In this document: one piece after another, positions 31,987 through 43,275 of the stretch
Numbering within the stretch: position 1 is the first letter of the stretch
Layout of the letters: every line of letters begins with the position of its first letter
NCBI RefSeq assembly: GCF_000485595.1
Contig: NW_014577627.1
Location: forward strand, 109,159-155,615
Source: Priapulus caudatus
Lineage: Eukaryota; Priapulida; Priapulimorpha; Priapulimorphida; Priapulidae
Length of the DNA stretch: 46,457 bases
Direction of reading: 5' to 3'
Translations under genes and position numbers: made by a program
The notes under the pieces: generated by a model
The model's database searches: none
What the model was told of the DNA's origin: nothing
Seen by the model: the letters and a program-made list of their open reading frames with translations, nothing else

Positions 31987-32475
31987 TATTAGTGGCAAGT
32001 GGTGCCTCTGCGTCGCAGAAAGTGTCGGAAATTCCAGCTTTGTATATTATAGTCGGTTCCCGTTTCACACACCAAAAACGGCTGACTGGTCACCAGCACT
32101 TGACGGAATGGCAACACATATACAACAAAACCAACAACCCTTCCAGTCATGCTTCTAGACGTCACATAAAGCACCTATAGATTGTGTTACATAATACCTA
32201 ATGTACTAGTGCACTATATTTACCGCAAAAAAATGCATAAGAAGGCAATTTCGCAGAGACAAAATATGCAACATTCTGGATAAATGGCGGAATGCGCCTT
32301 TTCGTGCGCGCTACAATGAACAGTATAATACATACACAATACTAACTCTTCTGACGCATCCTCACAGAAGTATATTATCATAGAATAGGCCTTTGGCGAG
32401 TTTTCACTGACTCGTGATGTCAGAGGAAAGCCTCATCGAAAGGCTATCATCTCTTGTGTATATTTGCTCGCCTGT
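31987..32475 (+). repeat. Duplicated block, copy B
   Basis: Aligns with 30655-31141 along its full length. The differences are overwhelmingly single-base insertions and deletions (for example GTCGGCAG versus GTCGCAG, TTCGAG versus TCG) rather than substitutions. Confidence 0.9.
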
Positions 32476-33280
32476 GCATATACTATATATCTATCTATTC
32501 TCATCTATCTTCCTATCTATCTATCTAATCTATCTATCTATCTACTATCTATCTATCTACTATCTATGCTACTCTATCTATCTATCTATCTATTATCTAT
32601 TCTTTCTATTTATCTATCCTATTTACTATCTATTATCTATTATCTATGTATCCTATCTATCTATACTATTATCTATCATCTACTTCTATCAACTATCTAT
32701 CTATCTATCTATCTATCTATATCTATCTATTATCATCTATCTATTATCTATCTATCTATACTTTATCTATCTCACTATCCTCTCATCTATCTATCTATCA
32801 TCTATCCATCTCATCCCATTCCATTTACCTCCATCCATCCATCCATGCCATCCATCCACATCCCTCCATCCATCTATCTTATCTATCTATCTATACTATC
32901 TATCTATCTATTTATCTACTATCTTATCTATCTCTATCATCTATCTATCTATTAATATCTATCATATCTCACTATCTACATATTCATCCACTCCATCCAT
33001 CCATCCAATCACCATCCATCCTGCATCCAGTGCATCCATCCATCTCATCCATCCACCATCCATCAAATCATCCCATGCCATCATCCATGCATTCCCATCC
33101 ATCATCCATCCATCCATCCATCTCCATCCATCCATCCATGCCATCCATCCATCCATCCCTCCATCCATCCATTCCATCCATCTATCATCTATCTCATCTA
33201 CTATCTATGCATCTATCTTATCTAATCTCATCTATCTATCTACTATCTACTCTATCTAATCTATCTATCTATTCTATCTA

Positions 33281-33319
<39 letters not shown>

Positions 33320-33663
33320 CTCTATCTATCTATCTATCCTAGCAGCAGCTAGCTATAATACTTTTCTATTCTATCTAGCTATCCATCCATCCATCCATCG
33401 ATACCATCCATCCCATTTCCATCTATCTATCTATCGTATCTTATCTATCCTATCTATCTATGCTATGCTATCTATCTATCTATCCTATCTATCTATCATC
33501 TATCTATTAGCTATTCTATCTATCTATCCTATTATACTATCTATCTATCTATCTATCTCTCTACTATCTAATCTATATATTTACTATCTATCTATCCTTA
33601 TTTATCTATCTAGCTTATCTATCTATCATCTGTCCTAATCTATCTATCTATCTATCTAATCGC

Positions 33664-33695
<32 letters not shown>

Positions 33696-33720
33696 TCTTC
33701 TATCTATCTATCTATTCTAC
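32476..33720 (+). repeat. CTAT/CATC tetranucleotide array 2
   Basis: Noisy CTAT and CATC units with frequent single-base breaks, ending at the assembly gap. Confidence 0.9.
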
Positions 33721-33745
33721 NNNNNNNNNNNNNNNNNNNNNNNNN
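33721..33745. other. Assembly gap (25 N)
   Basis: Exactly 25 N inside the tetranucleotide repeat, so the true length here is unknown. Confidence 1.
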
Positions 33746-33783
33746 ATCTATCTATCTATCTATCTATCTATTTATTTATTTAT

Positions 33784-33836
<53 letters not shown>

Positions 33837-33857
33837 AATCCATTCATCCATCCATCC

Positions 33858-33930
<73 letters not shown>

Positions 33931-33931
33931 A

Positions 33932-33964
<33 letters not shown>

Positions 33965-34037
33965 CATCCATCTATCTATTTATCTATCTGTCTATCTATC
34001 TATCTATCTATCTATTTATCTATCCATCCATCTATCC

Positions 34038-34128
<91 letters not shown>

Positions 34129-34147
34129 AATCTATCTATCTATCTAT
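33746..34147 (+). repeat. CTAT tetranucleotide array 3
   Basis: Clean CTAT units with few variants (TTAT, CATC), in contrast to the noisy sequence before the gap. Confidence 0.95.
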
Positions 34148-34484
34148 AGACATATTTATTCTATCATGTATTTATCAAAGTTTTGTTTTCATGCGAATGA
34201 GAATGATGAATGATAAAACAAGCTCCAATTCGTCATTTTCTATTTGAAATGTTATGGGGCTTTTGGAAGTGGTTGTAAGATGGTGGCCTGTGGCGCGGTG
34301 GCGTCGCTTTCTCACCGGCCGTGGATCGGCTAACCGCTATTCGGTTAGTATATATAGATTATATTAGATTAATAGAGATTAGTGGGTTGAAGCCGGAACA
34401 ATGGTTGGACCATCATGAATGTGGCATGGTGGCCAAGGCATGGCGGAAAACGCAACAATAATGAAAAAAAACCATGGTTTTCTA
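34148..34484. other. Gene-free stretch with a hairpin relic
   Basis: At about 34341-34384 the minus strand reads CACTAATCTCTATTAATCTA, resembling the start of the 46-bp hairpin at 12503. There is no clear target duplication. Confidence 0.35.
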
Positions 34485-34912
34485 AAGGCCGGCGCACACC
34501 TACCCAAAAATCAGTCCGATTAAAAAATCGCTTCATCGTTTGTAAAATCGGCTCAGCGCGACGCCTTTCAATAAACACCCGCACACCTACGATAAAATTG
34601 ATTATTTTGTCGATGGTAAGCGCCATTTTGAATGTCATGTGACACGGGCATGTTCAGCTATTGGCTGTTCAATATTCATCGTAGAGGATTTTTCTGAGTT
34701 CACGCGCACACTACAAAATCTTGTCGGATTACACAAAATCGCTTCAAAATAATCGGTTCAAAATCAAACATGTTTGATTTGAAACGATCACCCGATAAAA
34801 ATAATCGTAAGTAAAATCGTCTACAAATGAACGCGCACACCTACCCGTTATCGGCTGATTTTTATCGGGCCGATCAAATCGCGTGAAAAATCGACTGGTG
34901 TGCGCCGGCCTT
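34485..34912. mobile_element. 428-bp MITE with AAGGCCGGCGCACACC ends
   Basis: The 16-base ends AAGGCCGGCGCACACC (34485-34500) and the exact complement (34897-34912) bound the element. GCGCACAC and CCGATT/AATCGG words recur inside, and the palindrome ATCAAACATGTTTGAT (34763-34778) is shared with the element near 28.84 kb. No clear target duplication; non-coding. Confidence 0.8.
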
Positions 34913-35052
34913 AATATGAACTTACGCACGGTGGAACACTGACGCACGGATGCAAACACCTGACGCACGGACGCACGCACTTACGTGCGGATGTACGCGT
35001 ATTTTTCACGATATTTATTTTGCCAAATGTGGACTGCAGCATCGAACCTTAA
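34913..35052. other. Short ACGCACGG-rich spacer
   Basis: Several imperfect TGACGCACGGA units near 34938-34990. Confidence 0.4.
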
Positions 35053-35140
35053 AACACACACACACACGCGCGCACACGCACATGCAACAATACGCGCGAA
35101 CGAACGTACGCACGCGCATGCACACGCACGCACCTACGTA
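35053..35140. repeat. CA/CGCA microsatellite
   Basis: CACACACA then CGCGCACACG and ACGTACGCACGC units. Confidence 0.85.
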
Positions 35141-35483
35141 CCTAGCATGAGCAGCGACATATGAGTATACACACGCGATTTCTGTCCCCGAATATACTTT
35201 GAAGTTGAGCATTCTACTTACTCGGATGTCCGCTGTCGTCTGCGTATCACCTGCCTAACACTCCCATCCGAGGCTTCGGGATCTTGCCAATCTTCCCAGG
35301 TAGAGTTGGCCTCTCCAAATAACACGAATGGATTCCATAAAACCTGCCGCCCTTTGATACTGACCCAGTTACTTGTGCTCAACCAATTTCATTTTGGCTT
35401 GGTTGCCCGATCAGAGATAACAAACAAAACTGTATTCGACACGCACATACCTTATTCGCGTCTACCTTGTATATTACTAACGA
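35141..35483. other. Gene-free stretch
   Basis: No domain in the 76-codon ORF at 35306-35536. Confidence 0.3.
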
Positions 35484-35597
35484 AAGCCAACTATTCTGGA
35501 TTGTCCATATTAAATCCACATCAGCGCACCTGTTGAGATAAAGCCAACTATTCTGGATCGTCTATATTAAATCCACATCAGCGCACTGGTTGAGATA
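35484..35597 (+). repeat. 57-bp tandem duplication
   Basis: AAGCCAACTATTCTGGATYG starts at 35484 and 35541; both copies run to GTTGAGATA and differ at about four positions. Confidence 0.9.
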
Positions 35598-35840
35598 AAG
35601 CTGGACTATGCTAGAAATATAAACGAGCGAAACTTCGGTCACAGTTATTATAAATGTTAAATGCGAGTGTTGATAACACGCTCAGTTAAGGGGACGGTTC
35701 GCGCATTCCGACAAATAAGAAGCCAGCTTACTACGTAATGCGCAGCTTTCACGAGAATTAATTACACGTCACAAGTAATTTTTGCGAGCGTTCGCAGATG
35801 TTATATCGATGTCTGTCTATACAGCGCCGTGTTAGTGATA
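35598..35840. other. Spacer
   Basis: Nothing recognised. Confidence 0.3.
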
Positions 35841-36050
35841 TACTGTAAAGTCACTTATTTTCGTGAGTTTCAATTTTCGTGGTTTCAATAAAAAATACAT
35901 ATTCATGGGTTCTTAAATTCGTGGCCTTCACTCTGGAACCGGCAATTGACATATGTACATAGTATTTTATTGGGTACATAAATTCGTGGATTGATGGACC
36001 CACGAAATCCACGAAAATTAGAACCCCACGAAAAAAAGGATTTTACAGTA
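35841..36050. mobile_element. 210-bp MITE with TACTGTAAA ends and TA duplication
   Basis: TACTGTAAAGTC at the left is mirrored by GGATTTTACAGTA at the right, with TA outside each end (35839-35840 and 36051-36052). TTCGTGG and its complement CCACGAA recur inside, so the transcript could fold back. TA targets suggest a Tc1/mariner-like mobiliser. Confidence 0.8.
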
Positions 36051-36052
36051 TA

Positions 36053-38077
36053 CTCGCGTCGGAATCTAAAAAGGCACTAGATAGAGCAGAAAATCACATC
36101 ATTTCGTACCTGTTCATGTTTCATAATTCAAAAAAAGGCCGAACTAAAAACTTGTTGATGTCTATAATACGTCGTATATACACCCACCTGAGTGTGTGGA
36201 CTAATGTTACATGTGATTACACCGCAAACGTATGCACTGGACGCCTGTTTTATTTACGCTCAAGGCGGCGAAGATAAGTTTATTAAAATGTGCTCGCGCT
36301 CAAATGGGTTTGAATTACACGCGGGTTACATCCTTGAATATTACGAGTAAATTTCAACCCGCGGCAAACGACGCCTATGCTTCCTATAGTGTGCTTGATC
36401 GCAAATGGAGGTCTGATGAGAGCTCGCGAGCACGTGTACGTCAGGGGGAGGGGTGAAGTCAATGTCACTTACCCAGCTGAGTAACGGCGAAAATGGCGGA
36501 GGGCTGGGTTTGTTAGCAAGCGCGACGTATATATATGCTGAGCGCATGTAAGAATCTCTTCATGGTAACGGCTCGGCAAAATTATCCAGCAACCAAGGAG
36601 GTTAACGAAATTAAGAGATGCTTAGGTCGACCCTATAGGTATACCTTCGAGCGTTCCCTCCTACTTAAACGCTGTTTCACATCCCATGCGATTCTTTCGT
36701 TATTCGTTATTACGTTTCGTCCACTGAAATTAGCATGATTTCCTGTTGTTGTAACCAATACGTGATAGAAGGCAATATGACATACACCAATTTAGACGCA
36801 TTTTCCCATACCACACACGTGAAAACGCTACGTCTGACTAATGCGAGTATCGTGAAAATGTCTGTAAGACAAGTTTGGTAGGATCTCGACGGCGGTAAAA
36901 ACATTTTAAGGATGACACGCAGAATACTCTGGTCACGTCCCGGTAGGTGCTTAGCGTGCGTGAGTTCGTGTGTGCGTGCGGGAGTTCGTGTGTGCGTGCG
37001 TGTGCGTGTACGCGTATTCGTGTACGTTTTGTGGATGTAAATATTATAGGTTTGGTATTATGTCCTATCAAGTTTGAAATTACGTGTCATTAGCTAATGG
37101 TCGCGAGCAGTTCTTACGTAATAATTAAAATATAATCAGAAATTAATACCTAATATATTTATATCGGCGAAGTTTCATCCGGTTTTGCATCTAACCATCA
37201 AAACCTGACATGTTGGCGTGTCTTTTCAAATCGCTAGTGGGCTCTATAGACCATATTACACACAGAGGATATAATAAATACATTGATATGCAATGGGCGC
37301 ATGAAATGCAGTTGGACATATAGCTTTTGATGCGGTTTCCTATGTTCGTCTTCGCGTGATTTCAAGTTTATTTCACGAATTTGGGCGCATTCAACCGCAT
37401 TGAAGCTCGTGTGATGCAAATTCGCCATGCTCGAAAGATGCTGTTGACCTTTGCACCGCAATCTGCCCAAGTGGAGACCGTTGAATCTCTCTACCCTGGC
37501 CAATTGTTTTCCTACTTTGATTGTTTCAGCTGTGTTGGTAGTCTTCCGAAGTAAGAGCGTTTTACATGTAAATCGGACATTTAAATTAGAGCGAATGCTG
37601 GCAGGCGACATACGAAGAAAGATCACCGTTTCAGGCACTTGGGACAGAGTCAGTAAAAACTGAAAATAATATGAACGCACATTCACAAATACTACCGTAC
37701 CTCTCAATTACAGTTCCACTGTTGTGTCACTGTATATCAACTTTCCTTCATAAAAACTAACGCCGAACGCTCCCGCACTCGCCGCTGTCGTTCAGTGTGC
37801 TGTGTCGCCATTATAATGATAATAATATATATAATATACTGGAAAACTTTCGCAATGATTACTTTAATTAATCAAGCCGTCCTAGCCCGTGCGTAGGCAT
37901 GTCGTTAATGAGTTGCACATAACCCAGCTATAGTAGCAGCCGCATTATTTCCTCGCTGCAGTATTTCATGTGGCACCGTTTGTTGCAATGTACATGTTAA
38001 ACACTGCTCCACATCAAGATTAGCAGCAACGCATACAACAGCTGGGCAGATGCATGTAATCACAAGCTAATAATACC
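36053..38077. other. 2-kb stretch without a supported gene
   Basis: Contains a GTGC/GTGT microsatellite at about 36955-37016. A 157-codon minus-strand ORF at 37234-37707 is the longest unexplained frame in the window, but it has no domain I recognise; it might be chance or part of an old element. Confidence 0.35.
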
Positions 38078-38189
38078 AGGAGCTAATAATGACAAATTTG
38101 TCATTGACAAATAAATAATAAATAATAATCATATAAACATAATAACAAATATAAATCATAAATTGACAAATTTGTCATTATTAGCTCCT
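38078..38189. mobile_element. 112-bp hairpin element with 26-bp perfect arms
   Basis: AGGAGCTAATAATGACAAAT... (38078-38103) pairs exactly with 38164-38189. Each arm itself contains TGACAAATTTGTCA, a nested palindrome. The 60-base loop is AT-rich. ATAATA lies just outside both ends. Related words (CAGGAGCTATTGAC) occur near 40913. Confidence 0.7.
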
Positions 38190-38399
38190 GATAATAGCTA
38201 TGTACAATTTGTTAAACCATTGGTGTCATAATATCAGTTAACACGGTTTAAAGATAATACAACTTTCGTCCGTTTATATTTTACTACTTGAACAACAATT
38301 AAGTTACGTAAAAGATACGCGTATGAGTTGCCGCCTAGCTGACATTAGCCGCTGCAACATCAATCCCTGGGTTGATGAATTCAGCGGCTTCTTTGTTAT
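38190..38399. other. Spacer
   Basis: Nothing recognised. Confidence 0.3.
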
Positions 38400-39205
38400 T
38401 TAGCTACTTCTGCCACGTCTGGCAACCTGTATGCGATAGCAAAGGGTGTGCATTATTGCTAGTGCAGTAAATATTTTGATTGTCCTGTCCTCTCAGTAGT
38501 ATACAGCAAAATGCCACCGGATTTGTCTAGAATGCGGAATCTTGATTTCATTAATCCGAAGCATCTCTCAACAATTGATCATGTGTGCGCATGAGCCCTC
38601 TTATATCGCACCTCGGCTGCTGTTTGGACGTTCGTTAGTGGAACCATTAGCCAGGACTTTAATTGATAGCCACTGTCCCATAACAACCAGCCTTCACCCA
38701 GTTCACCGTCATTGAACTTGCGTGCTCTCTTAGAGTTCGCAAGGATGAAGCTATCGTGTGTGCTACCAGGATAGCGAGCTACGACATCTGTGATGGTCAT
38801 GTTGGCATCACAGATAGCCTGTACGTTCATCGAATGATAGTTCTTCCGATTTATGTAGACATAGTCCATGTCGCCAGCAGGAGCACGAATAGCTACGTGA
38901 GTGCAGTCGATCGCACCGAGGACACAGGGAAACCCTGAAATCTGGCTATATTCATGCATCACTTTCGTTCTCTCGGTCTGCGTCTGAGGGAATTTGATCG
39001 TTGTTCTTAATTTTTCTCCGATGATCACGGAAACAACTCGATGCAAACAACAACAAGCTGTCGCCTGCGATATTCCGTGCAGTTCACCCCCTACCCCATT
39101 GGAAGGAACCCAGATGCAAGTAGGCTTAGTGTCACTGCCAACTGGGTTACTGCTGGAGTTGCCATGGTTCGCCTTTTGAGGGAAAAAACGGTTTATCAAC
39201 AAACA
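38400..39205 (-). pseudogene. Harbinger transposase relic, catalytic part (HARBI1-like)
   Basis: The minus-strand frame 39202-38579 carries a DDE transposase of the PIF/Harbinger type: GELHGISQATAC, then GFPCVLGAIDCTHVAIRAP with the first catalytic Asp, then VVARYPGSTHDSFIL with the second. It is broken. A TGA at 38581-38579, consistent with a CGA-to-TGA change, falls just before IVERCFG, which holds the catalytic Glu (codon at 38569-38567). After TTER the conserved tail IFTALAIMHTL continues in another frame (about 38485-38433) to a stop at 38402-38400. Near 39095-39163 the expected segment TPAVTQLAVTLSLLASGF is also out of frame. The N-terminal part is missing here and probably lies at 45.67-45.90 kb. 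Confidence 0.9.
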
Positions 39206-39422
39206 GAGTATTAAAAAAAAATCATTTTAGTTTAAATCTAATGTTCACTATAAATCTGCCTTTCAAGTGTACGCGTTTCAATGAAATCATTAATGTAGGA
39301 GAGCTCACTGTATAATTGTATAACTGTATAATACACTCATTATAGTTCTGCAGGATCATCAATTTAGTATTGCATGATAAAATTATATTTATCCTAAACA
39401 GATAAGTAATTGAAACAAACCT
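39206..39422. other. AT-rich spacer between Harbinger relic and LTR candidate
   Basis: No coding sequence. It marks one side of the interval that splits the Harbinger gene. Confidence 0.35.
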
Positions 39423-39587
39423 TGTTGGTAGCTCTATTTGTTGTGATAGGAACTATGTTATTACGCGCAGGCGTTTAGATGTAAAGGGCTAGAGAAGGAG
39501 AGGGAATAAAGATTGGGAACCAGCATGGTGACCTCTCTGAAATTTCGTGTTATGTTTAATCTGAATAGTCAATAACATAACACAACA
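39423..39587 (+). mobile_element. Candidate LTR with adjacent primer binding site
   Basis: A 165-bp segment starts TGTTGG and ends AACACAACA, the usual TG...CA form with short inverted ends TGTTG/CAACA. It contains GGGAATAAAG, a possible polyadenylation signal. Just after it, TGGCAGCGGTGAAAAG at 39591 has the look of a tRNA primer binding site. No second copy is seen in the window, so the assignment rests on form alone. It may be the 5' end of the Gypsy-like element downstream. Confidence 0.4.
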
Positions 39588-41240
39588 CGGTGGCAGCGGT
39601 GAAAAGATTGCCATGTCATTGTCGCATTAACCTTTAGTGATTACCCTCGATGCATTTTCGGACAATCTTGACGTGATACAAAAATTGGGGTAGAAACTGT
39701 ACACCGATGTGAGCCTGAAAAGCGTACAGCACCGTGTATACGCTTCTGCCTGAACCGCCTGGTACGAGCGACAGAGCCTCCGGTGATGTACGAGCAAACA
39801 CGTTAGCTAGCTGTCTCGAACGCAGGACCATCCTCGGGTTACTCGACGATTGGCAGCCCGGATCCGCGCGAAGCGCGAACAACGCCGCCTAGCGGCGAAA
39901 CTCAATCAAATTCGCTGCACTGTTTCGAACACCTTTCTCAGTTCCCTTCGGGTACAGCAGAAAGCCACATAATCAGTCAATTCAGCAGTTGTGGCGATTC
40001 CACAACCCTTTTCACTACGCACGTAGGTAGAGATTTTATACAAATAGTCGTTATTGTTGGTTTGCTGCTCGGCGCGCGTCGTTTTTCTGTAGAAAACGAA
40101 TTTACCGTTTTTGCTGTTTTATGCCTTGACATTATTTTACAACTTATAGCGTCCCATAGATGGCGCCACGAGTCCATGTATATAGCATTTTCAAGTGGTT
40201 TCTCTACGCAACGTTCGGCTTACTCAGCTAGACTGCCGCCCGGTGGACAGTTGCACACGCTAGCGTAACTCACTTGAGTGTAGCCAACGATAGTTGGCTG
40301 AGTGAAGGTCGGCACCAGTCTAGCCCTGCAATCGTCACTGCCGCTTCAACTTCTCGTATCCATCTTGAAGAGACCAGTGTGATGTTCTCATGTTTCCCAT
40401 TATGTTCGTTTCAAAGTAATATCATTATGTGGGTGCAGATGTCATGTTAGCCATTGTAGTCACGTGAGCAAAAAGTCAAAAGCAACAGCACATTTGAAGT
40501 TTGGAGGATTTTTACAATATGATAACTATTACATTTCTATAAGTATTATAGCTCATAATAAGCAGGAGATATCAAATAATTATGTTACTAGCTATTCTTA
40601 GCATTTTTAGTTGACAACTTATTTCTATATTCACTATCTTTCTCCTGCGACCTACTATTTGCACAGTCACACACCGACGCACGTACGCATGCACGCAGGC
40701 CGGCACAGACATTTGTATGGGTGCATCTATGTGTTTGTATGTGTGTCTGCGTCGCTGAGTGCGTGCGTCAGTGTCTTTAAAATGTTCATTAGGAACAATT
40801 TTTCAGAAGTCACAAAAATCCGTTTCCTCAACAAAATTATGTTTTAGCCTGGCCAGAAGTCATGGCGTAACATAAGTATGTCATCTAACACGCGCAATTC
40901 ACAGATAATATCAGGAGCTATTGACCTATTGACAATATTTGTGATTATTACCTGCTCATTGTTTGTATATAGGTCAACATTTCTATTTACATGAATAGAA
41001 GCGTATTATTTCCGCATGTATTATTTATAAAACCCAGCTTATGTATTCGCTGCAGCTGCCGCTCGTTACATGAAGCCCCTGATGCATAATAAAATACAAT
41101 TCATAATAAAACTTATACAACAAAGTGTCGAAGTAGAAGGTGTTGACGCTTTTATTGATATTTTCATTGAACTTGCAAAGAACAGCAGCTCAATGCAGCT
41201 GAGCTATTTCATTGTATTCTCGGTAAAATTCGCGACTTCG
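39588..41240. other. Gene-free stretch
   Basis: No supported gene in 1.6 kb. A CACG/GTGT-rich patch lies near 40665-40770. If the LTR call is right, this would be a long, interrupted leader of the LTR element. Confidence 0.35.
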
Positions 41241-41301
41241 CTGGCAGCTATGGATCCGTGCGCCGGCCTATGCATTCGGCGCACGGATCCATAGCTGCCA
41301 G
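41241..41301. repeat. 61-bp hairpin with 25-bp perfect arms
   Basis: CTGGCAGCTATGGATCCGTG... (41241-41265) pairs without mismatch with 41277-41301 around the 11-base loop GCCTATGCATT. No flanking duplication. Confidence 0.85.
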
Positions 41302-43275
41302 TGCTGCATACTGTCGTAGGATGTTCCCGCGACCGCGTGCGCCTTGCCGCGGAACTGCGTGTAAGATCTGCGCTCAGCGCTTTGGATCAACACCTTCTTT
41401 CGGCAACGCTTCTCTAGTATCCTGTCTCATCTGGATGGACCAGCTCTTATCGCAGTCAGGCTAGACTAGCATAGATTCAGCGAAGCTGGCACAACAGGAA
41501 CAGTGTCAGTGTCAAGTTTACGACGGAACATTGCCCTGCAGTAAAGGTCAGAGTGTATTTACACACTGTATACAATTCCGTGATCAGCGCGGGCCAACAT
41601 TCATGCATCACAGCCAACTGTAGACCACCAGTTACGGCAGACAAGTGTAGCGTTTTGGGATCTTTTGGCGACACCCGGTGGCGCCACTGGTCGAAACGTA
41701 ATGACTAGCAGTAACCTTAGGTTTCTCACTCACCTGTTGTGCCCGGAGGCGTTGAAACGGCCGTATCGTCGTCTCCCGGACTCTGCTATAGCCACTCGAG
41801 CGCCTCAGTGCTACAGCTCTCCCGCAATAACCCGTTCTGCCGTGTTCCGGTTCCAGTGCGTCGTAGAGTTAGTCAATAATGCGAGACGAGTAACGGCACA
41901 CACACACAACAACGGAGCAACTCCCACCTCTGCCTGCTGGCCCCACGTTACGTTGAATAACAAGTGTATACCCGGGGTAAACACTGAGGTTATACAAATA
42001 GAATGAACTATGAACGCAGTCGGACAAAGGGCTACAGTACAGAGTCAGTAACCGGCAGCTTCCCATGCAGCCGCGCACGAATAGACTAACTTCCCCGCTA
42101 TTCGTGGCGAGCCAATACTTCTACTCTAGTACTCTGTACTGTATTATTTACTCACCCCACAACGACAGGACAATACTGGGTCCTACTCACCAAACGGCCG
42201 CTCTATGCAGAACGCGGTGGCGCTCGCTTTCTCTCTCTCTACAAATCTCTCTATATCTCTCTCTGTACAACGTACCTATCGCTTGCACGCCTCCCACCAA
42301 CTACTAAGAACCACACGACGATTTCCCGCCTATAGCCTGCGGGCCAACTGTTTCGCCGTGCTCTGCCGCTAGAGGGGAAACTACTGCACTCAACATGGCG
42401 GCCCTCTTTGTTGATGTTTCAACAGTCGGTAAGCAAACTCAAGACAAAACAGGACACAAGGGCAGAACAATTAGACAATTACAACAACTAAACATTCACT
42501 CATCTCCCGGTTCCCAGGCCCCCCCCCGTACTGGGAACCCGCGGGCCCGGTGCCACTGCTACACAAGCTTCCAGAGTAAACATCGCGTGCAACGGGCGCG
42601 GATGTAGCCAGTCATCGCCAATTTTGCGACAGCGGGGACAACGTTGGCACCAAGTAGCGATGCCAGACGGACCACATCAGGCAAGCCGGAACAAAAGTTG
42701 CTTGAGATATCTAAGAACATGTGAAATAAGATGACGAACAGCTTGATGAGCACGAGCAAACTCTAGACGAAATACTCACAAAATAAAAACTCACTGGTTG
42801 AGTGACTAGGACTATTGAGAGACAAAGGTATCTATAAGCTAATTAAGCAGGTGTGAGAATCTCCACCAATATTTTACGTGGCAAAGGCGAAATAGTCTAC
42901 CATTGTTGATGTACCGGTACCACTTTTGAATTTATGCATTTGTAAAATTTATAAATTGCTAGTATAGACCCACCTTAGTCACGGCCTGTATTACTGTGGG
43001 TAATTGGTTTATTTACACACAACAGTCGGTAGTCTAACCCTTACTACGTCGACTAACTGTTTATGTGTCGGCTATAATACCAGTTACCATGGCAATGCAC
43101 GATTATTGATTTTATAGTATCGTATGTTTGTATAGTACACATTTTGGATTTTTGTGTGGGAATTTAAAAGTTGCATCGCACATTACAAGCCCTGTTAACG
43201 GACAAATTTCACAGTACGTAACAGTAAATAACTCTCACACAAGTACATTCAGTCCACCCAGCAAGCATATACGCA
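41302..43275. other. 2-kb stretch without a supported gene
   Basis: Chance ORFs only (for example 113 codons at 41665-42006, no domain). A CT-rich microsatellite lies at about 42226-42265. A C-run between CCCGGTTCCCAG and CTGGGAACCCG near 42508-42541 forms a short stem. No LTR boundary just before gag is evident. Confidence 0.4.

Noticed and set aside
30655-32475. CRISPR-like or satellite repeat system from the duplicated 487-bp block
   Set aside because: Only two copies, embedded in CTAT repeats and differing by sequencing-type indels; assembly duplication is simpler.
31062-33638. ORFs of 135-330 codons rich in Tyr-Leu-Ser-Ile and His-Pro
   Set aside because: They arise from the CTAT and CATC tetranucleotides, which lack stops in some frames.
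34270-34400. tRNA-derived SINE (TGGCGCGGTGG as A box, GGGTTGAAGCC as B box)
   Set aside because: The boxes are imperfect and about 90 bases apart, and no poly-A or repeated tail was found.
39423-39587. Solo LTR with target duplication
   Set aside because: Flanking bases do not match, and primer-binding-like sequence follows, so it is better read as a truncated 5' end.
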